Shown here: piece by piece, positions 11,305-23,204 of the stretch
Layout of the letters: each line of letters starts with the position of its first letter
Numbering within the stretch: position 1 is the stretch's first letter
Assembly: GCA_016800925.1 (NCBI GenBank)
Contig: JABCPU010000469.1
Coordinates: forward strand, 1 to 50,723
DNA from: Suillus spraguei
Taxonomy: Eukaryota > Basidiomycota > Agaricomycetes > Boletales > Suillaceae
Direction: 5' to 3'
DNA: 50,723 bases
Translations under genes and position numbers: made by a program
The notes under the pieces: generated by a model
The model's input: only the letters and a program-made list of their open reading frames with translations
Told to the model about the DNA's origin: nothing
Database searches by the model: none

Positions 11305-12722
11305 TCATCCCCGAAGGCGAGGTACCGCTGGCGCACGTTTGACAATGAAACCTATGCGTCGACTCCAGTGGGTAACACCACGATAAAGATTCTCAAGTGG
11401 ACCTTCGTCCTGTGATATGACACGAGAACGCAATTTCCAGGTGCTAAGTTGCTGGCGAATGGATTCAAAACGCTCAACCACCACCTCCATCGTAGGTCTC
11501 TTGTGTGGATCATCTTGAATCATATCGTCAACCAGTGGTTTCAAGAACTCAAATCCCTTTTTCGTCTTGATGTTAGTTATAAGCAATAAATGGAGGGTAA
11601 CTGGGGAAGTGTTTACTTACGATCAGGAACTGTTCTCTGATAACATTGCCGAGATAGTAGACGTCGGTAGGGAAGGGGTTCACCGGGACACCCACATTAT
11701 TCCGGAATTCTGGCACCGACTTGTCGCCCCCAAATATCGGATACTCTAGCGGGTTTTCTTCACTGGCATCGTATCGGCGCGATAGGCCAAAATCAATGAA
11801 GTAATATTTTGGTGGGCGTTGAGTGCGAGTATAATGGCTTACATAGCCGCTGAAATCGCGCTTCATGTAAGATAATACGGGGTGATATGGTTCTGCATAG
11901 AGGTCTTTGGCATCCATCATAATGTTCATCCACATACAGTCACTGTCCTCGAATTAATTAAATACATATGACCCAACAGTTATGGATAACCCACCGGTGT
12001 GCAACATGATTGTTGTGCATAAACCACAGACCCTATAGTGAATTGCTAAGATGGTATGTAAGCTCAAGGGCAGTCGGACGTACATCGAAAAGTTGCCGAA
12101 GGCATTCCATCACTTCGCCAAATGTATCAAATCGAATCTTGGTGAATGGAAGTAATAATGGCATCACAATAAGTTGTATATTGCTGTCGTCTGGAACTGA
12201 CAGCACATCGAGCAGCGGAACGCAGTAGTTCTTGGGATCGGATGAAAGTTTTTCCGACATGAAATACTGCCCGATCTCTACTTCGTGAGGGTTCCGTGAT
12301 TTCTTCACCATTTTGAGAGAGACATACGAGCCGTCAAGCACGTGAGTTGCATCCATGACTTGACCAAACTATATAGATGTCAGCCAGTCAACCATGCAGT
12401 CCAAACTTCGTTGCCTTACGTGTAAAACACAACCATCTTCACAATCCAACGGATGGCGTTTGGAACCTTCCCAGGATGGGATCCATTCCGGAGCGTACCG
12501 AGGACGGAGTAGGTATCCTCGAACTTTCAGCCATTCATATTGCCGGCGCCACCAAATCTCATCTTCAGACAAAGCTCCGGGTTCTGGATTGCGTTCTGCC
12601 CCAAAAACCGCGATTTCCTTCTGGATTCTACGCCTCTCGAACGCCGCGGCTTCCTCAGCCTTTATTTCAGCTTTGGTCTTTGCGGTACGTTTGCCCTTTG
12701 AGGAGGTTGTGGTCTTGTTCAT
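11305..12722 (-). CDS. Protein-kinase-like gene, unit 3
   Basis: Sister of the unit-2 kinase with the same five-exon structure and roughly the same length (about 400 residues). The motifs are kept: VSLKMV lysine, HEVEIG, VAHR|DCMWMN across an intron, and FIDFGLSRRY. Differences are mostly amino-acid substitutions, such as VRGY for AQGY in the N-terminal block and a shift to SSDPKNYC in the N-lobe, without stops or frameshifts. Both recent copies therefore appear functional. The start MNKT at 12720-12722 is conserved. A plus-strand open frame of 192 codons overlies the first exon (12377-12955), but the kinase reading is supported by homology in three units. It diverges from gene A3. Confidence 0.85.
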
Positions 12723-13066
12723 GCGTAGAAGTTGAGGTTGAGGCGAATGTTCGAAGGAATATTGATCCAAGTTGCAGACTCGTTCACATAAACAAAAGTA
12801 CACATGGACTACACATGGACCCATATTTGGAACTAATAAATGCAATGTTCTATGCAGAGGTAGCAATAATTGCCCGGTGCAAACGGTTTGCGGGAAAATC
12901 AAGATGCCAAGGCGACCCCCAGAAACCATATACTAAAGTAACATTTTGTTGGTAACAACTACACTCTTACTTACAAACTTAGCCATACGATGATTCCCTT
13001 CGGCCCAATATATAATACACTTCGGACACTAGATCACTACCTCAAGTCGATATCTCACCACAAGCC
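12723..13066. promoter_or_regulatory. Shared divergent promoter, unit 3
   Basis: This 344-bp region lies between kinase and gene A3 starts. The TATA-like aatatataat at about 13008-13017, preceded by ggcccaat, is about 50 nt upstream of the A3 ATG, as in unit 2. Several small indels separate the two copies in the kinase-proximal half. Confidence 0.6.
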
Positions 13067-14124
13067 ATGGCTGAACAACCAACACGTCGAACCCTCGTTT
13101 TACCCATGGATCTCGGTTCACCCGCTCAATATGAGCAAACTATATTCCCTCTAAGTAGAGTGCGAGGGACGGGTACCGCCAATCAGGTGAACTTATACCT
13201 CGAGGCCACACTAGATGAACTCTTCAAGATGCACCAAATGGCAGGGAACGCAGAAAGATATAAAGATCTCATTCATAATGCCAAGACACAATACGATCTG
13301 TGCGTCCGTACACACATTTATTCATGCTATCTTACTGATTAGCATTTGAAGGCTCGTAGCGAGCAGACAGAAAATGGCACAAAATCAGAAATCTTTGAAT
13401 CCGGTCAAAATGTTCTCCGCGTATCGTTCAGTTCGGTTACTTTTGGAAGCAGGGAAGGCTCTATACACCCAAACAAGGGTATGATAGTTTCTTGATATTT
13501 ACCATTGACTCAGTATATATCACTCTAGACTGTATCTGAGGCGATGAGGAGAGATTTGCTCTCTGTCAACGCAGAGGACGTACAGCCAGTGGAGTGTATG
13601 ATCAAGTCCTGCTTGCATTTCGAACACTCTAGGACTTACACCTTATATAGATGATGATCTACCATCTGACGCTCGCATTAGCGGGGTTGCCATTCCACTG
13701 GACTCAGAACTTCAACCAGACGAAACCACGGCTTCATACTTTACCGAAGCGGCCAATTTCATTGCCTCTCAAGTAGATCTACTTGGCGAGGGCAATCCGT
13801 TCGCAGATGAACACCGAGTGGAAGATTGTACGAACAACGTTGTACCCATTAGCTGCATACTTACGTGAATAGTCAGCTCAAGCTAATGCAGAGCACGGAA
13901 TCAGTTCAACTACCGATTCTGCCGTTGCGACTAGCAATGGGGGACCTGCGACATCAACCAATTCTCGTCTTTCTGGAGGATCTGGTAACAACTATTTTTT
14001 CTTCCAAAATAGCTATGTTGCCTCGAATTCTGCCATTCAAACGCCGACTCTAAACAGCGGTGGGTCGCGTAATCAAGGAGCAAGTTCGTTCTTTTTGTTT
14101 ATATCACGCTGTGATGTTGTCTAA
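13067..14124 (+). CDS. Gene A3, uncharacterised multi-exon gene
   Basis: Recent duplicate of gene A2; function unknown. Exon 1 starts MAEQPTRRT and has LYLEATLDELFKMHQMAGNA. A donor after the Cys codon near 13302 and an acceptor at about 13370 give an open frame into MAQNQKSLNPVKMFSAYRSV, so this copy splices more cleanly than A2. Later exons are almost identical to A2: AMRRDLLSVNAEDVQPVE, the acidic segment at about 13655-13825 and the Ser/Asn/Gly-rich end with NSGGSRNQGAS. The stop is the TAA at about 14122-14124. Divergence between A2 and A3 is concentrated in exon 1 and its intron, while the 3' half is nearly identical, which could reflect gene conversion. Confidence 0.55.
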
Positions 14125-14383
14125 TCACGTATCACAGCTACTCGTTGACATTATCGACCGAATTTTGAGTAGCTTATGTATGTACGCCCAAATTTGTAAT
14201 TCGAAATATGAACTGACGATGCTATCAACTCGTAGTGGCTTTTTGGGGGTCGGGAAAAATGCCATATGTTTCACAACCTCTGCGAAGTGTGTTCGTAGTA
14301 TCAGTCAGTCAAGTGTTCCAATATCAACTAATACGACAACAAGTCGATATCATGCGCAATCAGTTCACAGCAAGGATTGTTTA

Positions 14384-14781
14384 CTATCATTCCGGATAAT
14401 CTGCAATGAATTTCAGCAAATCTTTTGTAGCTCATCAATCACTTCATATTATCTTCCACGAATTTAGGGTGTTGTAGATTCGTACCGCCTCTATATAGAT
14501 CTGATTTTTGCTCATTTTTAGGATTTTGTGGTGTGGTGTTGGATGAAAGCCGAGAAAATTCAGGGTCTGACTGCTAATCTGCAAAATATGGTCACGTCGA
14601 GTATTTCATCTCTCCCAGCTGCAACACGCAAGAAATTTTCATTCTACTTGGACAGTACATCATATATAAGTAGTCTACATATGTTTGAATTTTTTTGAAG
14701 TGAGTTGAGCAGTGCGTTGACGTGTTTTGAACATTTCATTTTGCATATTACATGCATGTTGCAGATTACCCGGAATGATAG
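14384..14781. mobile_element. MITE-like insertion with 23-25 bp inverted ends
   Basis: The left end ctatcattccggataatctg (from 14384) is the reverse complement, with one mismatch, of the right end ending at 14781 (cagattacccggaatgatag). The 398-bp body has no coding capacity and is flanked by TA on both sides (14382-14383 and 14782-14783), as for Tc1/mariner-type non-autonomous elements. Unit 2 has no such sequence at the corresponding place (after 9072), although its right flank differs for about 90 bp, so the empty site is only half preserved. Confidence 0.85.
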
Positions 14782-14975
14782 TACGGACACTAGCGCACTC
14801 ATACAATTGGAACTCGGACGCTGATATGTTTTACGGAAACCAACGAAATTAGGACTTGATTAGATGCAGACAGGCTAAATTATGCTATCATATTTATCAA
14901 CATAATCAGATCAGCGCGGATGCCAGTGATCAATTGTAAAACTACCACTATACACGCATCGAATTAATTGTGCTA

Positions 14976-15496
14976 AGATAGGCCGCAGTCATACTCTACT
15001 TGATCACGTGGTGTGACCGAGGCGGTGACATGATGTGATTTTGTGTTACTAACTACGGTTATACAACTTGAATGTTATCGAGGTCGCGCAAAATGCTATC
15101 CGGAAGTACTAGTGTTCCTACATTCTCTTTGGAGTGAATAGTTGACTTAGCCCAGCTTCCCAGGTCTGAAATGTTGAAGAGTTTTCGTTTCGGCATACTA
15201 TTGAGAGGTAGTGTTAGTTCCGTCAATGGATTCTGAAGTGGATCACCAAGTAGACTTGGATGACAAAGCACAAGGAGCATGTCCCGAACATAAGCATAAG
15301 AAAGTCATCTTCACTCTCAGTTTGAACTATATTATAATTTTAAAACCTAGGCTCTCTGAGTATGTACCTTAGCTAATATTCCTAGGTTCTACTTTAGCGA
15401 AAAACGACGATTTGAAGGAGGAGATGCGATTCTGGTACTTTTGTCACGAGATGTCACGATCTGATCACATGATCAAGCGAAGTATGACTGCGGCCT
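14976..15496. mobile_element. Second TA-flanked inverted-repeat element
   Basis: The left end carries aggccgcagtcatac (14979-14993) and the right end its exact reverse complement gtatgactgcggcct (15482-15496); a further imperfect inverted pair (cttgatcacgtg / cacatgatcaag) lies just inside. TA flanks both ends. Unit 2 shows the uninterrupted target gtgc-TA-cagg at 9238-9246, so this is a clean insertion after duplication. The 521-bp body has only a short minus-strand open frame (15059-15280) of doubtful value. Confidence 0.9.
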
Positions 15497-16217
15497 TACA
15501 GGCGTGGTTATTTTCTCCCGTAGCTGATCCATAAGCGGGATATCATTGAGAAAACCACGTTTCAAAGGTTCGAAGCCTATTCCACAACCTAGGACGAATA
15601 CCCTCTCTGAATCCTCACCAACATGGAGAGTCAGCATAGCGAAATGAAAGATTACAACCCCACTCATCCTTACAATAAAAAGCTTATGAAGAGACAACAT
15701 ATGTCCAACATAGGGGGTACGACTCCAAAGGACCAACTCTAAAAAAACACGCTTATTAGCAGTGTTAACGCCCCGATGTAGGGCACGGGTTCGATTGTGA
15801 CCTGCCATGCGAACTAACAACCTAGTGTTTTGGTCTGTCCGGCGCATCGTAAACATCACAAATTTTCCAGTTTGTTGAGTAGCCAGCACGGGCATTTGCT
15901 AAATCTCATATTTAGATCAACGTTGGAGTTGCCGGGAAGTTTAAACCGGCCTTGAGCTTTCAACGAGTGCCTCCTCCGCATGGTAGATACGACCTTTACT
16001 CATAACACTCGTGTGTACTGTTTTGCTGCATTAACATGAGCAGTCATTGTGATCGTCAATTATCCGTGTGCCACACCATAGCAGAGTGAGATATGGACAC
16101 AGGAACACTCTTTTTTCCACATATCATCGATCTAGCGATCTAAAATATGAGAATATAAGCGGACTGGTCCACCACACAGCGTTTTCCATTGACGTGCAGG
16201 AGATGAATCCTCGATAA
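15497..16217. other. Spacer between gene A3 and carrier gene
   Basis: Counterpart of about 9243-10000. A minus-strand open frame spans 15473-15895 and includes the run GFLNDIPLMDQLREKI also seen in unit 2, but the 5' half is not conserved in frame between the copies and part of it lies in the inserted element. I do not call it a gene. The rest is the 3' flank of the carrier gene. Confidence 0.45.
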
Positions 16218-17438
16218 TCATGAATACAGCAGTCTACTGGCCATCTCGAATCCAAGGAACGTCGCCCCATTCGCAAATGGTGAACTGATGAGGCATGAGT
16301 CAGTGATACATTTCTGAGAAATGAGATACCCACCGAATCAAAGTAGGCCCCAAACCACGTGTAAATGCGCTAATTCCCTCGGTTCTCCAAACTTTCCGCA
16401 CACAATCCCGTGCCGAAGTATACTTTTGCCCAGTTGAAGGGGTAAATCCATCAGTCTGCATTCTAGATTTGATCATGTCTATAGGGTATATCACTCCCCA
16501 AAGCTGTGGCGAAATTAGCTCGATATGCGCGCGAACATGCATTGGGCAGAGGGGATGGAACTTACTGCGTATCCAGCTGTCGCACCATACAGAACGGAGT
16601 TCATAGGATTAATCTGGTCTCGTCGTATGCCCTTCTGGGTCATTTCACGTTGTACGAGTTTTTCGTATGCCAAGAAGTAGACGCCATAGCCTGTCGCTTC
16701 ACGTAGAAAGGTGACAGCCTGTCCTTTAAATAGTCCAGCAATGCCATATTGTGAGACAATCTGTTTCATTGCGTTAAATGGGCCTTTGTATATTGGGTTC
16801 GTATTTGACTGCGTCTGCAGACCTAAAGAATAGGTCAAAGGCCAGATATTAGTGATGCACATAACACAGGGGACTCACGAATGCGGATGTGCTCCACTGG
16901 ACCAGAAACCACACCATTAGCGAGCCCTGCCGCTACTCCAGCAATGACCAACTGCCCTCCACCAAGCATCTTTCCCTCTTCTCCTCCTTCTCCTCTAGCT
17001 AGATTCTGTGCCGTGAATATCCGTTTTGCATACTCGAGTACTCCAAATTGTATTGATACGCAGACACCAATTCCCAGCAATGGTGTTAAAGTGCCCTGAC
17101 AGGATGTGAGAAGGGATAACACAGAATGATAAGAGTATTACCTTATAGAATGCCAGAGGACCCTCATTTTTCAAGATACCGCCCGCGCAATGCAGCATGC
17201 CACTGTAAGTACCCTTTGCCGAAGTTTGCATGCGCTGAGGGAGAGTCATGATGGGTACGCAAGTATCCTTGCTCGGATTTTATAGTCACTCTCACCACTT
17301 TCACAATGTCGAAGGGTTGTCCGACAAGGACCTAACACGCAAGTTTTGAGTCAACACGTAGCATTGAGCCTATTTGAGACACACCTGAGCTATTCCTCCA
17401 GCCGTTCCAGCCGCAAGGTCCTTGATCGCGTTCGACAT
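16218..17438 (-). CDS. Mitochondrial carrier family protein, YMC1-like
   Basis: Inner-membrane solute carrier. The ATG at 17436-17438 begins MSNAIKDLAAGTAGGIAQ, and after an intron comes the first carrier signature QPFDIVKV. The second signature is GPVEHIRIR followed by LQTQS (about 16890-16820), the third YPIDMIKSRMQT (about 16475). The protein ends FEMASRLLYS at 16218. All three Px[DE]xx[KR] motifs are present, so the gene looks complete, with at least six exons. The LAAGTAGGIAQVLVGQPFD and GPVEHIRIRLQ wording resembles yeast Ymc1/Ymc2 (linked to glycine, glutamate or oleate metabolism), with acylcarnitine carriers as the next-closest group; the substrate cannot be fixed from sequence. Its 3' part was copied to 10001-10430. 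Confidence 0.9.
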
Positions 17439-18014
17439 TTGCGACTGGCTGGTCCTGAGGGAAAATTAACCTAAAGTGCGACTTTGAAACGTTGGAAGTT
17501 GAGATAAACCAGCTGGCAATTATACAAATCGCGGAGTTTCACGTACTTGCCGAGTCACTTATGCGGACGTAATAGACTAACAAGCTCGTTGCCACGAATG
17601 TGATATGATATCGGTAGCCGCCAGTCCTCGACTCGCATGTCAATGTTCTAGACCTTATCTCGGCTTAATCATTTTGTGTTTCACAGAAATCGGCTAAAAT
17701 CGGTGAGCACCGTGTCCTACGGTATACAGATAACGGACAAAGAGGACTCGGACGCAACTCGGATGCGTAGTGGAATAAGATATGGTAGCATTTTCCCACA
17801 ACTATTTTTTACAAACTTTCGACTCCGTGAGAGTCGAGACAGAAGCTCAGCACAACATCTAAGCTTAAGTGTAATACTTGGTTTCACAAGACAGGCAGTT
17901 GGCTACGTCGGTATGATGAATTGAAGTCTTGTATATAGATACCGGTCCGTGCTCAAAATCATAATCAAGACCATGTAACTTATGATCTTCCACCAAGCAT
18001 TTCATCTCAGTACC
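17439..18014. other. Divergent intergenic region, carrier / zinc finger
   Basis: These 576 bp separate the divergent carrier and zinc-finger genes. No clear TATA box or repeat was found. A short frame at 17676-17924 is not supported by anything else. Confidence 0.5.
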
Positions 18015-20036
18015 ATGACTGAACCTACATCCAATGAAATTGACGCGACAGCGAACTCGAACTCGACCACCAACCATATCGGAGATGAAGAGGTAGATGA
18101 ATGGATTGAAGAGGACGAAAATTATGATGACGATGACTATGATGACGGAGAGGAAGAAGCGGAGGAAATTGCGCGTCGGCTGAAGGAACAACTATGGGCG
18201 GATATTAGTAAAGCGCAGGCAGACCGCGTAAATATCACTACGACGGCATCAACTTCCGCTGCACCACTATACGATGGTGTTCCTCCTGCGGTTCCTTCAC
18301 CAGTCCCGATCACACAACCGCCTCCCCAATCATCCACGTCATCCAAGAAGGAAGAGGCCGCCTTGAAAACAATGGGGAACGTGCTGAACATTGCGGGAAA
18401 GGATCCTCTGGTTCACTCAACTCTAGCGTCTGCAGTGGTTCCTGGTGCAGGCAACAGCGTTCTGGAAATACTTAATCAAACGGTTGCCGCTGGGACAATT
18501 TCCAAAGATCTTGCAAAATCACTCAGCATGACCCTCGTATCTTTGGCTAGATCTGACGCTCTTTTTGCCGCAATGCGTCATTCTAATGCGCCCGCGCTAC
18601 AACTGGATAAAGGCAAGAGGAAACGTGACGAGACCGAAGAAGAACAACTGAGGAACGAGCCACGAGCCTTCAAACGGCCAACTTTTGCACATGGTCATTT
18701 ACAAAGCCAGATAACAGACGCAGTTCGTGCGGTTTCAGAAACTCTAGCTTCCCATCCACCTTCCAACGGCCCGCCAGATCCGTCAATTATATCCTCAATA
18801 CAGTTACAATTACACCAAATATTTCTTTTTGCGGTCACTTCTTCTGCGAGAGGGGGACCTGAAACACATGCCTTACAGGAGGTCAGTGGACTCATTCAGG
18901 TAGTTGGAGTCCTGAGTGGCAGTCCCATTGGTCCCCCCGCTGTCCCACCGAACCCCCATATTCAACCCCCTGACGTATCGATGTATCCTCCCCGCCCATG
19001 GATACCGCCGGGAACTGGCCCTCAGCCTGTCCCTTTCAGCGACATTGGCACCGCAGTATATCCCTGCCTAGTACCAGGTTGCCGCAAAATTTTCGCGCGA
19101 TTATTTAACCTACGAGCGCACCAACAAGTGCATGCAGTGCACAGGCCATATCGTTGTGCTGCATGTCCTGCCTCTTTTGCCCGAAATCATGATCTGAAAC
19201 GACATGCCAAATTACACGACAAGACGGGGTATCAGTGCGCTGGCTGCTATAAACTGTTCTCGCGTCGTGATGCAATAAAGAGGCACAAAAATAGCAGCGC
19301 AACTCGTGGAGGCAAGGGGGAGGCATGTGTCAACGCCGCAATCAAAGAAGTCGAACTGGACAAGGAAGGTGGAGATGATGCATTGCGGGAAGGTCGACGA
19401 ACGCGGATGTGGGCTGATATTGCAACGCATTCTGTGGCGTCCACAGCAAGTTACGGAACGTTTGGTGATGATTGGGGTCCAGAGGAAGGGGAAATGGATG
19501 GCAACATCATTGGTCATGCACAAGAGGCTGTGCTTAGTCTCCACAAGACGTTGCAAGCACATGTGTCCAGCGCGCTGGGAACAACAGCGGATCATAATAT
19601 TCCGCCCGTGCAGGTTGATCCGGCTGCAGGTCAGGCGACCTTGGCTAGCGTCATCGCCAGGGCCCAGCTGCAAAATATGCCGTCTTCGCAAGATAATAAT
19701 TCAGGGGTGAGCGCTGCCAATCCTAGCACAGCCGAACCGCAGCTATTACCTCTGGACGACGGATCTTACCCTCCGAGTAATGATTATCCTGCTCCAACCG
19801 CGGATAGTGCAGCTGTCTCTGCACCGCCGCTGTCACTGTATGGTCTTTCAGAGGAACAAGCACGACTTTTGGAGCAGGCAATTGCTAATGCTGCATCTGC
19901 AGCTCAAGCACAGGCAGAGGCAGAGGCTGCGTTGGAAGAACAGGAAGAGGACTATGAGGACTACGACGAGCTGGACGATGGTGACAATGACATGGAGACT
20001 GTTGGAACTGAAGTCACTTCGACGTTGGCACCATAA
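18015..20036 (+). CDS. C2H2 zinc-finger protein, probable transcription factor
   Basis: One uninterrupted frame of 673 codons from MTEPTSNEID; an upstream in-frame ATG at 17982 would add 11 residues. The N-terminus is strongly acidic (EEDENYDDDDYDDGEEE). Fingers lie at about residues 349-440: finger 1 CLVPGC...HQQVH (C-x4-C, H-x3-H), finger 2 CAACPASF...HAKLH, finger 3 CAGCYKLFSRRDAIKRH, whose last ligand appears to be a Cys further on (GKGEAC), that is, C2HC-like. The region before is Pro-rich, the one after is Gln/Ser/Pro-rich, and the C-terminus ends in an acidic block EEQEEDYEDYDELDDGDND. This suits a nuclear DNA-binding regulator with acidic activation regions; targets are unknown. The lack of introns over 2 kb is unusual next to its neighbours. 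Confidence 0.9.
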   Translation: MTEPTSNEIDATANSNSTTNHIGDEEVDEWIEEDENYDDDDYDDGEEEAEEIARRLKEQLWADISKAQADRVNITTTASTSAAPLYDGVPPAVPSPVPITQPPPQSSTSSKKEEAALKTMGNVLNIAGKDPLVHSTLASAVVPGAGNSVLEILNQTVAAGTISKDLAKSLSMTLVSLARSDALFAAMRHSNAPALQLDKGKRKRDETEEEQLRNEPRAFKRPTFAHGHLQSQITDAVRAVSETLASHPPSNGPPDPSIISSIQLQLHQIFLFAVTSSARGGPETHALQEVSGLIQVVGVLSGSPIGPPAVPPNPHIQPPDVSMYPPRPWIPPGTGPQPVPFSDIGTAVYPCLVPGCRKIFARLFNLRAHQQVHAVHRPYRCAACPASFARNHDLKRHAKLHDKTGYQCAGCYKLFSRRDAIKRHKNSSATRGGKGEACVNAAIKEVELDKEGGDDALREGRRTRMWADIATHSVASTASYGTFGDDWGPEEGEMDGNIIGHAQEAVLSLHKTLQAHVSSALGTTADHNIPPVQVDPAAGQATLASVIARAQLQNMPSSQDNNSGVSAANPSTAEPQLLPLDDGSYPPSNDYPAPTADSAAVSAPPLSLYGLSEEQARLLEQAIANAASAAQAQAEAEAALEEQEEDYEDYDELDDGDNDMETVGTEVTSTLAP

Positions 20037-20300
20037 TCTTGTTTGTGTATTGCGAATATGCCAGGTACATATCAATGGGTACTATAGCTTTCTGCAACCT
20101 CCCAAACATGTCCAGTAGCCTTGAACCCATCTGTGATGCGTCTATCTAATCGTACAATTGTCGATATCGTCCAAAGTAATGAATATGTGTACACAGAATG
20201 CGAAGAACCTGAATAGCAATGACATGGTGGTAAAGTGAGTAATGAACTGAATTCACGGAGGTGGTCGCTTACTACTGGTCATGCCATCAAGATATGGACC

Positions 20301-20501
20301 CTACATCTTTCCCCGCGGTTTATTAGGTGATCTGGGTACTGAGTAGAGTTCTTTGCGTTTTGCCTCTGCTTGCCGCCAAAATTCTTGAGTTTGTGGAGAC
20401 TCGCGTCGCCATGCCTCGGCAATGACTTGAGCGGGGGATAAGTTTGCGCGATATATTGGCCCTGTATTCCCATCTTGTTTTGGGCGGGGGTCGGACGTCA
20501 T
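20301..20501 (-). CDS. Small hypothetical protein, 66 residues
   Basis: Not recognised with confidence. The frame reads MTSDPRPKQDGNTGPIYRAN and then a charged amphipathic stretch with AWRRESPQTQEFWRQAEAKR. That stretch recalls the second half of an HMG box (W...SP..EF/W...A...K), but the length is too short for a full domain and no upstream exon was found. It lies tail to tail with the zinc-finger gene, 264 bp after its stop. It may be a genuine small gene or a chance frame. Confidence 0.35.
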   Translation of the reverse strand: MTSDPRPKQDGNTGPIYRANLSPAQVIAEAWRRESPQTQEFWRQAEAKRKELYSVPRSPNKPRGKM

Positions 20502-21648
20502 CGCATTCTAGAATTCAGAAAACATACGAGTTCAGGAAACCGAAATACAAGAGAAACCGATGTAGCAAAATTGGCGTACGGCAGCTCAAGGTTCAAACAA
20601 GTGGGACATGGACAGGGACCGGTGATTGGACTTTTATACAAGGTTTGGTTAGTGGACTAAATCTTATTTCTTCCCGTCTGCGGGAGCGAGTCGAATCTCG
20701 AGGCAGACGAGGGTAAACTCTTCATTTGTTGTTCTCCGTATATGGAAGGATCAAAGCGGGCGGATAGACTACCGGACGGTATATCTAGGCCTTCTGCGAT
20801 GAGCGCAAGACTTCGCGTAGTAGCCAAAAATGGGTAGTGAATAAACGAATTGCCGTAAAAGGAAGTTTCAAGGCGGACGGCGCACGTAACTTTCATGGAT
20901 TGAGCGCTGCGTTAAAACGCCTCGCATCAAGACATGTACACCCACAGGACGACAGGATGATTTCGCCTCATGTTTCAATGTGAGTCTTTTAATGAGATTG
21001 GAGGAAAGAGACCCACGAGTGTGGTAAAACGCGGTATAGAGCCTGGGTGACTCAAGTCAGGGACATGAGTCATTGCTCAGCCAACAAGGCACTGCTGATT
21101 GGAGTACCAGTCACCAAGCTTCAACATAGGCACGGGAAGCACGGAGAAGAAGCACTATACTTCGAAATCACCTCAATTCTGGTGGTAAGAAGTGACTCAC
21201 ATATGCATTGTAACCCAAGTATGGGAAGATCAATGTACATTGTACGACCATATGCGTGATCTGTACATTATGGCCAGTAGGCACAATGGACTTGTCCACA
21301 CGCTCGTAGAGTTGCGAAAGCCCGAATAGAACCGTACAAGTAAGGTTCCCATTATAATGGGCGGCCACTAGTTCCGAGGAATGAAGGTGATGCTAATGCG
21401 GGGTAAATTGATGCTTGAGACCACAAAGTATTATAATTTTTTATGCGCTGTCATTTGGTCCGAGTTGTGGCACTTTCAAAGTGTGAGCATGCGCAGACAG
21501 TCAAGTTACTAATACTCGAATCACCCTGTGATTCACATGATGGCACAGACCACACGCTTGCGGCTTGCCGCCCGTCCGCACAACGTACTTCAAGTCGTAC
21601 ACTTTTTAATCAATCATAGCCTTCCGAGTTCTAGTGCGTACCATCAAG
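20502..21648. other. Intergenic region upstream of NPY1
   Basis: No gene or repeat is evident in 1.15 kb. Short frames (for example 20657-20896 and 21168-21368) lack splice support or recognisable protein features. Confidence 0.5.

Positions 21649-23204
<1,556 letters not shown>

Larger units (their letters stand above)
10431..16645. repeat. Tandem unit 3 of the kinase/gene A array
   Basis: Near-identical copy of 5131-10430. It differs by scattered substitutions and small indels, by two inverted-repeat insertions (14384-14781 and 14976-15496) and by a non-matching stretch of about 100 bp at 14784-14890. Its right end runs into the intact carrier gene, which makes this the arrangement with the parental right flank. 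Confidence 0.9.

Noticed and set aside
12377..12955. 192-codon plus-strand frame over the unit-3 kinase first exon
   Set aside because: It is antisense to a kinase exon whose protein is conserved in three units; the plus frame is not kept in unit 2 over its length.
15473..15895. 140-codon minus-strand frame with ERVFVLGCGIGFEP resembling a methyltransferase glycine loop
   Set aside because: Only one short motif matches, the 5' half is not conserved in frame in unit 2, and its 3' end runs into an inserted element.
19212..19691. 159-codon minus-strand frame inside the zinc-finger gene
   Set aside because: Shadow of the long plus-strand coding frame with clear C2H2 fingers.
20301..20501. HMG-box transcription factor
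   Set aside because: Only a partial resemblance to the second half of the domain; the frame is too short and no upstream exon is evident.
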